Below are positions 9,861-20,224 of a DNA stretch of 64,000 nucleotides, one piece after another. The stretch covers positions 1,843,056 to 1,907,055 of the forward strand of contig NC_020174.2 of NCBI RefSeq assembly GCF_000224145.3, in the 5' to 3' direction. The notes under the pieces are model-generated. The model did no database searches. It was given only the letters and a program-made list of their open reading frames with translations, and was not told where the DNA came from. Both the position numbers and the translations under genes were made by a program. Numbering within the stretch: the stretch's first letter is position 1; each line of letters opens with the position of its first letter. This DNA is from Ciona intestinalis. Its lineage: Eukaryota; Chordata; Ascidiacea; Phlebobranchia; Cionidae.

Positions 9861-12462
9861 TTATTCGCTGTCGGAACCTGTAGATTCTGATGATGATCCT
9901 GTAGATTCTGATGATGAACCTGTAGAATCCGATGATAGGCATATAAACATTGGTTCCGTGTTAACTGACTTGTCTGAATGCATGTTGCAGGTTAACATTG
10001 GTCTGTTTTCTTTCATTGATCTTCGTGCATCTCGACCGCCTTCCCAGTCTACCACACCTTGTAGAACACGTGTAATTTCTTGTCCAATGACCGATGCATT
10101 AGTGCATTTGTGGTCAGTGAATGGGAGTACACCTATAAAGAAAAAATGTGATGGGGTAAGATGGGACACGTTTTCATTTTATTTTCTTCTTCCACTTAGT
10201 ATAGTATACAAAGAATATTTACATAATTATATAACTATAGCATCGCGACTATAAAAGAGCGTTGTTATTTGTTTAAAACACGATTAGAAAATATGGGCGT
10301 TATAAGTGCTAAATCTTACCCCAAAATACTATAGAAAAATCAAATAAAAATTGAACGTTGTTGCATAAATTACATGCTAACAATTCGGTATACCATAAAT
10401 CGACAAAAAATATTATACCTAGTAAAATGGTACACAGACGGTGATCTTTGAAGCTTTTCTTTATTGCTTTGCGTCTTGTGCCCAATCCTGACCAAGAATA
10501 TTGTTGAGCAAGCGTTTTCTTCATAAATAGTCTGATGAAAGCGCGGATAGTTCCTCTTAGTGAGTTTCTATTAACTTGACCAGCCACTTGTTCGAAGCTC
10601 TATAAAACGACATGAAGGATATGAAATTTTTTTACCCTCGCGTTGCGGGCAACGAACAGTCGTTATAAAACGGGTGTTCTGTTTCATACATCAGGTGCCT
10701 GCTTACGAGTTACCATGTATGTAACGTTGTAGGCTTTTTTTATCCTCGTTACTTTTTATTTTAATGTATGAATTTTAGCAACCAACAAGTGACCACTGGG
10801 TTGGAACTATTGCCGTGAAGTGTAGTGCCAAAAGACACATACGCACATAAAGCCTTGAATCCGTAACTCGCTAACTACTCTGCCATGACGCCGAGTACAT
10901 GCTTAACATATATAGTAGATTGAGGGAAGATGGAACTTAATTTCATTTTATTTTCTCCCTCATTTGATAGTAAACAAAGAACAAATAAAAAGTTAAAAAA
11001 ACGTATTCGCATGACTCCCATAGACAGTTGTCTATTGTTAAAAACACGATCAGAATATTTGGATATTATGTGGTAAAGGTGTTCCATCTAACCCCATAGA
11101 AGTATAAACAAAAATAACTTTAAAAAACAAGATTTTAATTGTCATAATAAACCAACCTTAAAATTCTTTATCATATTGTTGAGCTCTATGTCCGTTTCAA
11201 CCGGTACAAACTGTGTGGGAACTTTGGCTTTCACTGCAGCCCTGGTTTCCTGTATCAGCTGGCCCAACAAGCGTTGTATTTGAGCAAGATCGTGGGTGTG
11301 CTTGGTCTGACCAGCTAGAAGCTTTCCGACATTTGCTCTAAGGTGAGCGAGATCCTTAGTATTTCTGGCCACATTCCTTTTAATATTAGCAATATTTTTG
11401 AATAGCTTTACGTTTCTTCTTGAAACATTTTCATTAGCATAGCTAGATTCTCCAGGGGTAGACATTATGTTGCGTATCTTTTTTCTCTTCGATGGAACTC
11501 CTAATGTACTCATTAATTCGTTTTGCGATTCAACAGATCTACATAAAAATATGGATTTAATAATATACACTACATTTGCAGGGGAAACATATAGTAGAGT
11601 TGGGTAAGATGGGACATGTTTTTATTCTATTTTACTCGTCTAGTTTCTCGGTAAACAAAAATATTTGTAAGGTTATTAAACCTGCAACTCTAAAAAGCGT
11701 TTGTTAATTGTTTAAAACACGATCGGAATATATGGGATTTAGGAGCTCCTGTACTACCACCACACACGTCACACGACTATATATAGTTCTGTGGGGTAAA
11801 ATGGGACACCTTTAGCACATGTTATCCAAATATCCTGATCGTATTTTATCAATTAACAAGGGTCAATGGAAGTCGTGAGGATATGGTTTACTAATTCTTG
11901 AATATTCTTTGTTTACTATCAAATGAGACGGGAAAATAGAAGAAAAAGATGTTCCATCTCCCTATTCTACTATATAACCGTAGACCCGCAACTCTAAAAG
12001 ATCGTCGTTGATTTTTCAAAACACGATCGCAACATAGGGGAATTAGGTGCTCAAAGTATCCCGTCTTATCCCTCACAGTACTATATAATTCAAGTTTATG
12101 TGTTATAAAAAAAGTAACAAACCTAATACGTATATTATATTCTGGTGATAACAGATGTACAGAATCTTCTCGTTCAAGTCCTGGCAGAAGTTCAGGTTGA
12201 GATTCTGAAATTGTTGCTTCATTCGGTGTGTATTCCCTTTTCACACAGGAATTGTTGCTTGCAACTAAAACCTTCTTTGAAGGGTCGACGATTATGTTCT
12301 GTAAGTTTTGTTTTGTGCTGGTTTGTATTTTCTGCTTATTTTCCGTATCTTTCAGTGCTGCAGCGTTTTGTTCTAATTTTCGTCTCCGCCATTGTTGAGG
12401 TTGAGGTAGTTCGTCATAGGTTTTATAATAAGTTCTGGGGACTTTTTGTCAGCGTATGACAT
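9861..12462 (-). CDS. DUF4806 domain protein
   Basis: The function of DUF4806 proteins is unknown; they occur in many animals, often as multicopy families. Exons: ~12123-12462, 11157-11538, 10419-10599, 9861-10132 (stop TAA at 9863-9861). The first exon is charged (TYDELPQPQQWRRRKLEQ). Residues encoded by 11157-11538 form a helical segment (NIKRNVARNTKDLAHLR, AQIQRLLGQLI). The third exon carries the DUF4806 core (NRNSLRGTIRAFIRLF, LAQQYSWSGLGTRRKA, FKDHRLCTIL) and the fourth its end (NASVIGQEITRVLQ). The protein ends in a Ser/Thr/Glu repeat. The reading frame of exon 1 is open from about 12442 but has no ATG. The obvious ATG at 12462 (MSYADKK) is one base out of frame, across runs of five A and four C. 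Either a base is missing there or exon 1 is spliced from an unseen upstream exon. Three introns are filled with MITE and SINE copies. Confidence 0.78.
9874..9936 (-). repeat. Three 21-bp coding repeats at the C-terminus of the DUF4806 protein
   Basis: Three tandem units (9874-9894, 9895-9915, 9916-9936) differ by a few bases and encode a seven-residue Ser/Thr/Glu/Gly unit (STGSSSE-like) three times on the minus strand. The period keeps the reading frame. Confidence 0.9.
10150..10332 (+). mobile_element. MITE copy in DUF4806 gene intron
   Basis: It runs from gatggggtaagatgggacac to aaatcttaccccaaaatact and lies in the last intron of the DUF4806 gene. Confidence 0.85.
10630..10890 (-). mobile_element. 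SINE, near full length, in DUF4806 gene intron
   Basis: Read on the minus strand it begins with the tRNA-like head (ggcagagtagttagcgagtt near 10880), passes gtgaccactgggttgg in reverse, then the tail ggtaactcgtaagcaggcac, gaaacagaacacccg and ttataacgactg. It fills most of the intron between the second and third coding exons. Confidence 0.8.
10911..11105 (+). mobile_element. MITE copy next to the SINE
   Basis: It runs from tatagtagattgagggaaga to gttccatctaaccccataga and shares an intron with the SINE at 10630-10890. Confidence 0.8.
11590..12090. mobile_element. Cluster of three MITE copies in DUF4806 gene intron 1
   Basis: First copy 11590-11785 (+, tatagtagagttgggtaaga). Second copy 11786-11976 (-, gtggggtaaaatgggacacc to gttccatctccctattctac). 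Third piece 11980-12090 (+, right half only, ending cctcacagtactatata). The outer pieces look like one element split by insertion of the minus-strand copy, or two copies with one truncated. Confidence 0.7.
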
Positions 12463-15005
12463 AACGAAGCAATATAAAACACTTTCCTCTATTTAAAACG
12501 AAACTGTTGTTCAAGTAAAATATTTTAGTTTAAACTTAAAGCGCGCCATTAATTTCCCGCCCTTTTCAATTCACGCATGACTGATTTTTCGAATAAAATC
12601 ATGCGCAGTAACTAAATCTATACTTCAGGCGGAAAGATATTAAAAACATAGCCGTACCGTTAATCGTACATCACCAAAACATACAGATTTTTAAATTTAG
12701 GTTAAATTACATGCGACAAGCAAGTATCTCATTTTTTAATATATACAAATCTGCCATCGTAAACATTCAATCGCTAATAAAAGCTGTGAAAATATAATGT
12801 ACATGATCTTATGTTTAATGGAATTGTAGTAAACACATAAACATTATGACACTATAAACTCAACGTGTAAAACCTGGCACTCTAATTTAAATGTATGCCT
12901 AAAACAAAACTGACTGTTAAACTGAGGGAAAAGTTACTACCGGTCGCTGAGTTATGAAACCGCAACTGATAACGACACCCGCGTTATAACTTTCGTATCC
13001 TTTTAACTTTCAATAGCTCAGCGGGGTATTGGGAGCGGGCGTCGTAATGAATGGGAGTAAATAGAGGAGAACAGTGCTAGTTTTTTCAACTGTGTAAGCT
13101 AAATACATTAGAAATGCAGTTTAACCACATAAAAACAAACAAAACTAACGGTTTATTGATGGCAAATTTTAAAAGCTAATTTGGTTATGTGGAGGGCGGC
13201 TAATGTTAAAGCTGTAGTTCGCGAGTTCACGTTCCGCAGCCTCGCGACGACGCTGTTCCATCCTGCCCCGACGCACACGCTATCCGACTCCACAACGCAT
13301 ATAGCCACCGATGTATGATATTGTAAGACACAGCTCAGTTTATTACGCGGTGAAAGTGCAATATCGTGCTTAGAGACAAAGTGAGACGGCAGGGTATTGC
13401 AAGCCCCGTACTGCCTCACAGTACAGGAAAGTGCAAGGTTTATATAACGAAAAACACGTTTGCAAAACAATAAAATGCGTCATTGGCAGGTGGCAATTGC
13501 CTCGCCTGGCATACACAAAACTGGATAATTGTTTTTTTTTATTAGGATTGGAATGACGGGAAAGTGGATGTTACGTACGCAGCGAAACTGCATTCAATTC
13601 CCGCCCTACTTTTGTTTTCGCTATATAGTGTTGCCTAATATTCAAACATTCTGCATTAGTATTAGATTTAGCTATCTTTATACCATTAAATCTGTACCAG
13701 AGCACAATCAACCGCTACAGTTTAAAATTTTAACTGACGAAAATTTTAAATTGAATAAGAGTTTAATGAAAGGCAATCAACGGTGCTAAACGATCGAAGT
13801 GCCGAGGTCGCTGGCTATTAGAATCACGCACAATTCACACAACCAACCTAAACTGACCGTCTCAAAATTGAATTAACACCTCCCAACACACAATCGGTAG
13901 GCTATACGTGGATTTTCCCGTTAAGAGACATATTGCAACATATTTAATACGGGACACAAGACATTGGACGAAATAAACGTTTTTATTTATTGAATAAAGA
14001 AACAAGAAACGAATGCAAATCCACGACTGTTGATGTCCCGTCATGCGAGAAAAAATAAATTACATTCATTCATTTATATATATTGGGAAAAGGTTATTTT
14101 CCCTATAACTTTGAAATAGTCAAAAAAATATTACCTATACACAAAACGCTCTGGATCCCATTGACTATAAACAGTAAAACGGGATCACCTTGCGGTCACA
14201 TAACTGTTGAAAAACATATCATCGGCTTTTTTTATTACCGACATTGGAAATGCTCGTTCTATTCTTTTTTATTTCTGTTGCCCCGCCCTACTACACAATT
14301 CAAATGAGGAACCTATTCCTTACTAGGCGTGGGAAAACACAGTTCGTAGCAAATAGGCTTGTCCATGCTTGGCATCCAAACAAAGGCAGTTAATAGTTTT
14401 ATAAGATAGTACAATGTTTAAAAATGAAACTACATCCACACGGTGGGGATTATAGTGCATATTTGTAGTACTTGTGTATTTTTCGTTGAAATTGGTGTTT
14501 TCTTCTGTAATCAGAGACCACGAAAAGTTTTATGCCACGATTTGTTTAAAAGAAAAGAACATGAATCTGGCTTTTATTTTCACCGTCAGATGGGGAAGAA
14601 CTCGTTAAGATGTTCCAAGGTCAGTATAAAGCGTAGGGTTGACGAAGAAGTCAAAAGAATTTCGATTTCAAAAGCGTTATAAATAAAATAAAAGTAGTTG
14701 TTCACAACGTTAAAAGATCGTAGTTAGTTTTTTAAACCATGATCGTATTAACTGCCGTGTGCTGCTGGTTACATTGGTTCATAACTTACATGTCACAACT
14801 TAACCCACTGATGGGTCCAACATTAACAAGAGGCGAAATATATTTGATGGGATGGGTGTGGTGATCATAGTTTTTCAAAAAATATTAGAAAGTAGGTGAT
14901 TTAGATGCAACGCTAATCCATGATGTTACCTAACAGCATTATACACTTATCAAGCAAAAAATTACAAAAAATCTGATATATATGTGAATGGTTTGGTCGT
15001 TTCAG
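12463..15005. other. Intergenic stretch, no convincing gene
   Basis: Several open frames exist on both strands (for example 13153-13470 minus and 13529-13789 plus), but none shows a family motif, splice-consistent partner or coding-like composition. A short piece at ~14700-14750 resembles the MITE core (cgttaaaagatcgtagttag, ttaaaccatgatcg). If the DUF4806 gene has a further 5' exon it would lie here. Confidence 0.5.
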
Positions 15006-15498
15006 CATGAGCTGCTTCATTGGAGATAACCTAACCGTTGAGAACGTCACTTCAATTCGCGAGGAAGCAGTGAGACTTGACAACAAAAAACTGGCGTTGG
15101 CATGCGATAATTTCATTGCCAGCCATTACACACAACCTGTGTTTCTAACACTCAGCTTCGAGCGGCTTAAAGAAGTGCTAATGCTAAGCGATGAGAGTAG
15201 AATCGAAGTCAGTCATTTATGCAAAGCTATTGAAACATGGGTAAACTTCCATTTCGTTTCTCGGGAAATGCACATACTTGAGCTTTTCCAATATCTAAGG
15301 ATGCGAGTAGACCCCAGTATCAATCTTATGTACAAAACGGATAATGAGGTTCTGAGTTTCATATATAGCTATCCAAGTCAGAATCTTGATCATTATGATG
15401 ATCGTAATCTTTCTTGCTGTCCAACATACATCAAAGCCCAAGATAAAATAAGAAAACAGATGAAAAATAATGTTATGTTTAAAGTTCTATTTCATTAA
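15006..15498 (+). CDS. Isolated BACK-domain ORF of kelch-like type
   Basis: A single open frame of 163 residues from the ATG at 15007, preceded directly by a splice-acceptor-like tttcag (ending 15005). Residues ~12-110 match the BACK domain that follows BTB in kelch-like CUL3 adaptors: IREEAVRLDNKKLALACDNF, FIASHY, FLTLSFERLKEVLMLSDES, VSHLCKAIETWV and ILELFQYLRMRVDP. No BTB domain is visible upstream and no kelch repeats follow; the frame ends with a short basic tail. It may be an exon joined to an unseen upstream BTB exon, a trans-spliced short gene, or a fragment left by duplication. The frame is long and free of stops, which argues against an old pseudogene. Confidence 0.6.
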
Positions 15499-16120
15499 TT
15501 TTGTTATTGCATAATTCAACAACTGTCTGTATTTTTTCATATCTGAATTAGTTGGTATCTGCACATATTTTAATCCATTTTTTATTGTTAATTGTAGACT
15601 GCTGGCGTGTTGCAGCACCCCACGGTTATACAATCGGTACACATAAAGGCCTGCGTATATATTTCTGGTAATTATATGGTCTTGAAAAGTTTAACATGTA
15701 CAATTTTGCACTTGATTTATCATATATAATATTTAAGCTCGCTGACGCCATATATAGTTTCATGTCCGTAAATCTTGCAAATAAAAATTATTTGAACAAA
15801 ATATTTGTTACACTACTTTTTAATTAAAAAACTTTTTTTCATACGGGCCTGTAAACAGACGTTTATAAAGATTAAACAGGTGTTTATGTGATTAAAACGA
15901 TAAAGGATTGTATTCAAATTGAAAGCAGTTGTAACTTGTGGGTAAACTTGTGCGTATTTACTCAAACCTATTTCGCTTCAGTTGCAACATATCTTCAAAC
16001 ATTGTAACACGCTGTTAAGAATGTATTGTTGTAATAAACTGGCCACAAACGAACAAATTATATTATAAAAAAATGTTTAAATAGATATATCCCTGACAAC
16101 ATACCCTTGACAAACATATC
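15499..16120. other. Intergenic stretch, nothing recognised
   Basis: AT-rich DNA between the BACK ORF and a MITE. A possible poly(A) signal (aataaaaatt near 15780) could serve the BACK ORF. Confidence 0.45.
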
Positions 16121-16327
16121 ACTATAGTAGGGTGAGGGAAGATGGGGCACCTTTTCGTTCTATATTTTCTCGTCCCATCCATTTGGTAGTAAACAAAAAA
16201 ACATTCAAAGAATTATAACACAGTATCCTCACGACTCCATGCAGATCGCTGTTAATTGTTCAAAACACGATTAGGATGTTTCGATATTATGTGCTAAAGG
16301 TGTCCCGTCTTCACCCACCCAACTATA
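16121..16327 (+). mobile_element. MITE copy upstream of glucanase 2
   Basis: Complete copy from actatagtagggtgagggaa to cttcacccacccaactata. About 480 bp of AT-rich promoter sequence separate it from the start of glucanase 2. Confidence 0.85.
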
Positions 16328-16811
16328 CTGTTTCGTATGAAACTATAACTGTTTAAGCGGGGTCACATTAAAATCACAGTGTATATAACCACCCAGTTAT
16401 AACAAACACCCAGCCTCAAACCCAGACAAGGCGGTAACCAGCTATACCGATCCTACTGGGGCCAGAGAGTCGAAACAGCGCTTTATATCAACTTGAATAA
16501 TATATATATTAACTACGATCATAACCAAAGGATCTTGCAACGACAGAAACATCTGTTCTTTCCCACCGTAACAGCAGGGCAGGTTCCTTCAACAATTATA
16601 TAATGCAAACAGTGTTAACTTAGGTTTACATACTTCTGCGCACCTGTTTAGCAGCACATGCAGTATATATATGTATATAGGAGCGGGTATATCGTAGGAA
16701 CAAGTCTGCTTACTGCGTTGCTATATTGCGGTAAAGTTCAAGTGCATAGCAGAATATATATACCTCAGTAAACTTGTACGTTGAACCATAAATAAGTCGC
16801 TTCAATCGAAG

Positions 16812-19800
16812 ATGGCATCTCAATTGCTGGTTGTGTTTCTTGCGTGTATAGCGTTATCATCAGGAAAGTATATGAACTATGATTTTTAGGCACACTTTTT
16901 TAATTCAGTCTTGGTTTGTTTAAAATTACTATACAACTCACGGTGAGTTTATTTATATTATAATGTGAGTATACTTTCTTATGTGCTACTAAAGTAGGTT
17001 TTTCGTGCTGTAGCATATTGTCAATGATAACGACTGTTGTTTTGTTGTTTTGAATATTTTGATTTTTGCTATCATGTTCAAAAAAATAAATAAAAAACTA
17101 TGTTATAATTTTACAAATTTTGGTTTAGGTTCGATTCTTTACGAAGACAATTTCGATTATTTGGATACGTCGAAATGGTATCTTGAAGTTGTACCTAACC
17201 CCCACAACAATGAGCTTCAGTATTATACTGATAGATCAGATAATGTCCGAGTCGAAGATGGACACTTGGTCTTAAAACCGATCAAAGAAAAGTAAAGGAG
17301 TAATTTTTTTTTATAAATTTGTTTAAAAAAAAATCTATAAAAAATTTACCAAACTATTTGTTTCAGCTACGGTGGTAAACAATATACATCTGGGAGAATT
17401 CATAGCAACTTTGCGTGGAAATATGGACGAGTTGAAGTAAGAGCTAAATCTCCAAATGGATACGGGTTGTGGCCGGCTATTTGGATGATGCCAAGGTTAG
17501 TAAACGTTATTTATTTGTGCGATAAATGAATGAATATAACTGATTCATCTCTACGTAATGGAGCGACGTTAAAAATAAAAATGTTTCGTTTCGAGCGTGT
17601 TTTGACGTGTTGTGGGTATTCTTTTCTCTGCATTGCTGATAATTGAGACAAATCATTAGTGACCACTGGGTTCGAGCAATTGCTGTTAAGTGTCTTGCAT
17701 ACTACCGCTATGAGCTCTTAAGAAAACCCATATGAAGAAAATCTGATTTTTAGGATGAATTTCAAACTTTTTTTTAATTTCAAAGGTAAAATACTTTTTT
17801 GTTATAATTGTTACACAGGGACAGTGTGTACGGCGGTTGGCCCGAAAGTGGCGAGATCGACATTATGGAAGCGAGAGGACAAGATCTTCATCAGTTCGGT
17901 AGTACCATCCACTACGGTATATGTTGTGATAATCATTACTGGGAATCAAGCGGCGACATGCAATTACAATGCTCCATCGATCAATATCATGTTTACACTT
18001 TGGACTGGACACCAACTGAGTTGGTATGAACCTTCAATATGTAAATTACTGTGGGGTAAGATGGGATACCGCTTTTAAAGCCGTGTGAATGTGGGTATAT
18101 ATTTATTTGAAATTTTTGTTTACTACCAAATAAAACAATAAAAGAGAATAAAAGCAGGCCCCATATTATACCGTTACCTGCTATAGGTTACCTAATGAAT
18201 GTAAAAAGTAAAGAAATAAAAAGTAAACGGTTTCAAAACTGGTGTAGCGGCCTAACACGAGAATAATAATCTAAGGGGTTAACACTACACGTATATTACA
18301 GGTCTATCGTTTGGATGGTAAAGCATACTATAGCCAGAGCCTTGACCGTGTCATAAGCTGGATGTATGACGCACCTGGTAAGCATATACTAACATGGACT
18401 AAGATGGGAAATCGTAAGCACAAAATATCCTGTATTTTCTAATCATGTTTTAAACAATCAACAACGCTCTTAAAGAATCGTGAAGATACGGTTATATTAT
18501 TCTGTAAATAATTTTCATTTACTACAAAATGGAATGAGACAACTAAATAAAAACAATCCCCATCTAACTCCAACCTATATCATGTTTTTTATTTCTTTAA
18601 TGGAAGATCGTTATAAAATGAGCTGTTATTCGCAGGCCAGCCATTTGATCAATACTTCTACATGATCTTAAACGTGGCTGTTGGAGGCGACTACTTGGAT
18701 AATCCAAAACCAAGCACCGTGTGGAATTACCCTGATGCTGAGATGTGGGTGGATTACGTCAGAGTTTATCCATTAGAGGTAAATTTGTAGAAATAAATCC
18801 AAGACATTGAACGTGATTAAGTTTCTTTACCAAGGAAACGCATTATTTAATACAATGGGATGAGATGGTATAACGTTAGCTTCCAAATCCCATAACTAAT
18901 CATCGTAAAGAATTACCAACGTTAGTTTAAAGTCGTGATTATGCGTGTATTTGGTTATCCAAACGTTCTTTGTTTAACAAGCAAATGGTGCGAGAAAAGA
19001 GAATTAAAACGTGTCCCATCTTGCCCCACCACAGACGTGTGGTTTTAGGCAAACTGTTCTAAATATTCAAATCAATGTGTTTATGAACAGGATATCGCCA
19101 GCCAAAAATGCATGGTAAAAGACGGTGCAGATCCTGCTGCAGTTTGTGGTAACATTGACTGGGCGTGCGGTTCACAAAACTGGGCGGATGTGTCTGCGCA
19201 ATGCACCAGCGAATTACTGGCTTGCTGTGATCCACCATATGCGTGTGATGGTCCCAAACTAAACTGTAAGTATGTGTACAGAACCTATGTAGAAATATTA
19301 GAAAACATTTGAAAATTTAGTTCGAATCTATTGGTGTATGTGTCCTCGGGCAAGATACAGCAATTAATTACCCCGTGGTCAGGTAATAAATAACATTATA
19401 ACTTCTAAAAAAAACATTCACTCACATGTGTACAAACTTGGGCATATGAAAAAACAACTTGTACAACCTGTAAGTCACCCTGCCACGCGAGTATAAAAAT
19501 GGCCTTCGTTTAATTATTCTATATTATACTCCACCATCTTGAAGTGAACATATATAGAACATAATCTCTTAATTTTATACAGCTTTGGCAAGCGAAGTTT
19601 ACACCGCTTATGACAACATAGTGAATGATGGAAACTCGTGTAACTTTGGTGGAACAGCTCAACGTTTAGTTACTTTAAATGACGGTGACGTCAGTGATGA
19701 AATCGGTGGCTGTTTGATCAAAGACTCGGCTGATGATTCTTCTATTTGTGGAGCCATGGAATGGGCTTGCTACAGTCAAAACTATGCTGATGTAAGATGC

Positions 19801-20224
19801 AAAACATGAATGTTTCCTATTTTTTTTATAAAAACAAAAAAACTACAATAAGCTAACTCTGGCGTAAATACCATTTCCTCGAAGTTACTTACCGTAAAAT
19901 CCCACCTATAAGATCCCATACAAAATATTTATTGTACATAACCTACTACTACGAACTGACAAACCGAATTTCATTACTTTTTAATTCATTAAACAACTCT
20001 CTTTTAAGGTATCTTCTGAATGTTCTGCTGGTTCTGACGTTCTTAACTGTTGTTCTGTATCGCCATCAGTGTGTAACGACGCTCGACTTCATTCTGCTGC
20101 TGAAGCTGTTTTCCAATCTTACTATAACCAGTTACAAACACCATCAGCGTGTGACTTTGGTGGTGTATGTTACCTTGAAAACAGCCTTGAACCACTTGCT
20201 TGTACAGATGGATATGATAAGTAA
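16812..20224 (+). CDS. Secreted GH16 beta-1,3-glucanase with two X8/CBM43-like domains (copy 2)
   Basis: Paralogue of 3995-6976, predicted 455 residues, frame intact. Exons: 16812-16863, 17129-17291, 17367-17495, 17819-18023, 18302-18377, 18636-18778, 19091-19265, 19583-19791, 20009-20224. The signal peptide is MASQLLVVFLACIALSS. The GH16 domain has the intact catalytic ExDxxE (GEIDIMEARG, residues ~127-132). Two X8-like repeats follow: CGNIDWACGSQNWAD ... VYTAYDNIV ... SCNFGGTA, then CGAMEWACYSQNYAD ... AVFQSYYNQL ... ACDFGGVCY. Copy 1 has only the second. Exons 3, 4 and 6 are almost identical to copy 1, while exons 1, 2, 5 and the tail differ more, pointing to gene conversion. The first donor site reads CAG/GAAAGT: with a T in place of the second intron base it would be a perfect donor, so it is a GA-AG intron, a mutation or a sequence error. 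Introns contain MITE and SINE pieces inserted independently of copy 1. Confidence 0.9.
17640..17720 (-). mobile_element. SINE fragment in glucanase 2 intron 3
   Basis: Contains gtgaccactgggttcgagca and ctgttaagtgtcttgca, the reverse of the family's middle part. Confidence 0.6.
18050..18185 (-). mobile_element. Short MITE copy in glucanase 2 intron 4
   Basis: It runs from actgtggggtaagatgggat to a decayed right end (gccccatattataccg ... gctata). The reversed word tgtttactaccaaat is present. Confidence 0.65.
18391..18585 (-). mobile_element. MITE copy in glucanase 2 intron 5
   Basis: It runs from catggactaagatgggaaat to ccccatctaactccaaccta; the reversed core words (tcctg, atcatgttttaaacaatc) are in order. 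Confidence 0.75.
18851..19035 (-). mobile_element. MITE copy in glucanase 2 intron 6
   Basis: It runs from atacaatgggatgagatgg to gtgtcccatcttgccccacc, with the core words reversed. Confidence 0.75.
19330..19510 (+). mobile_element. Degenerate SINE in glucanase 2 intron 7
   Basis: tgtcctcgggcaagatac, aattaccccgtggtcagg and tgccacgcgagtataaa follow in the family's order with losses between them. Confidence 0.55.

Noticed and set aside
9829-10254. 141-codon plus-strand frame with acidic repeats
   Set aside because: Antisense of the last DUF4806 exon; the minus frame has the family match and proper splice sites.
13153-13789. Open frames of 86-105 codons on either strand
   Set aside because: No family motif, no matching splice partner, and low-complexity or mixed composition; treated as chance.
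14443-14682. 79-codon frame upstream of the BACK ORF, considered as a BTB exon
   Set aside because: It has no BTB pattern and does not join the BACK frame by recognisable splice sites.
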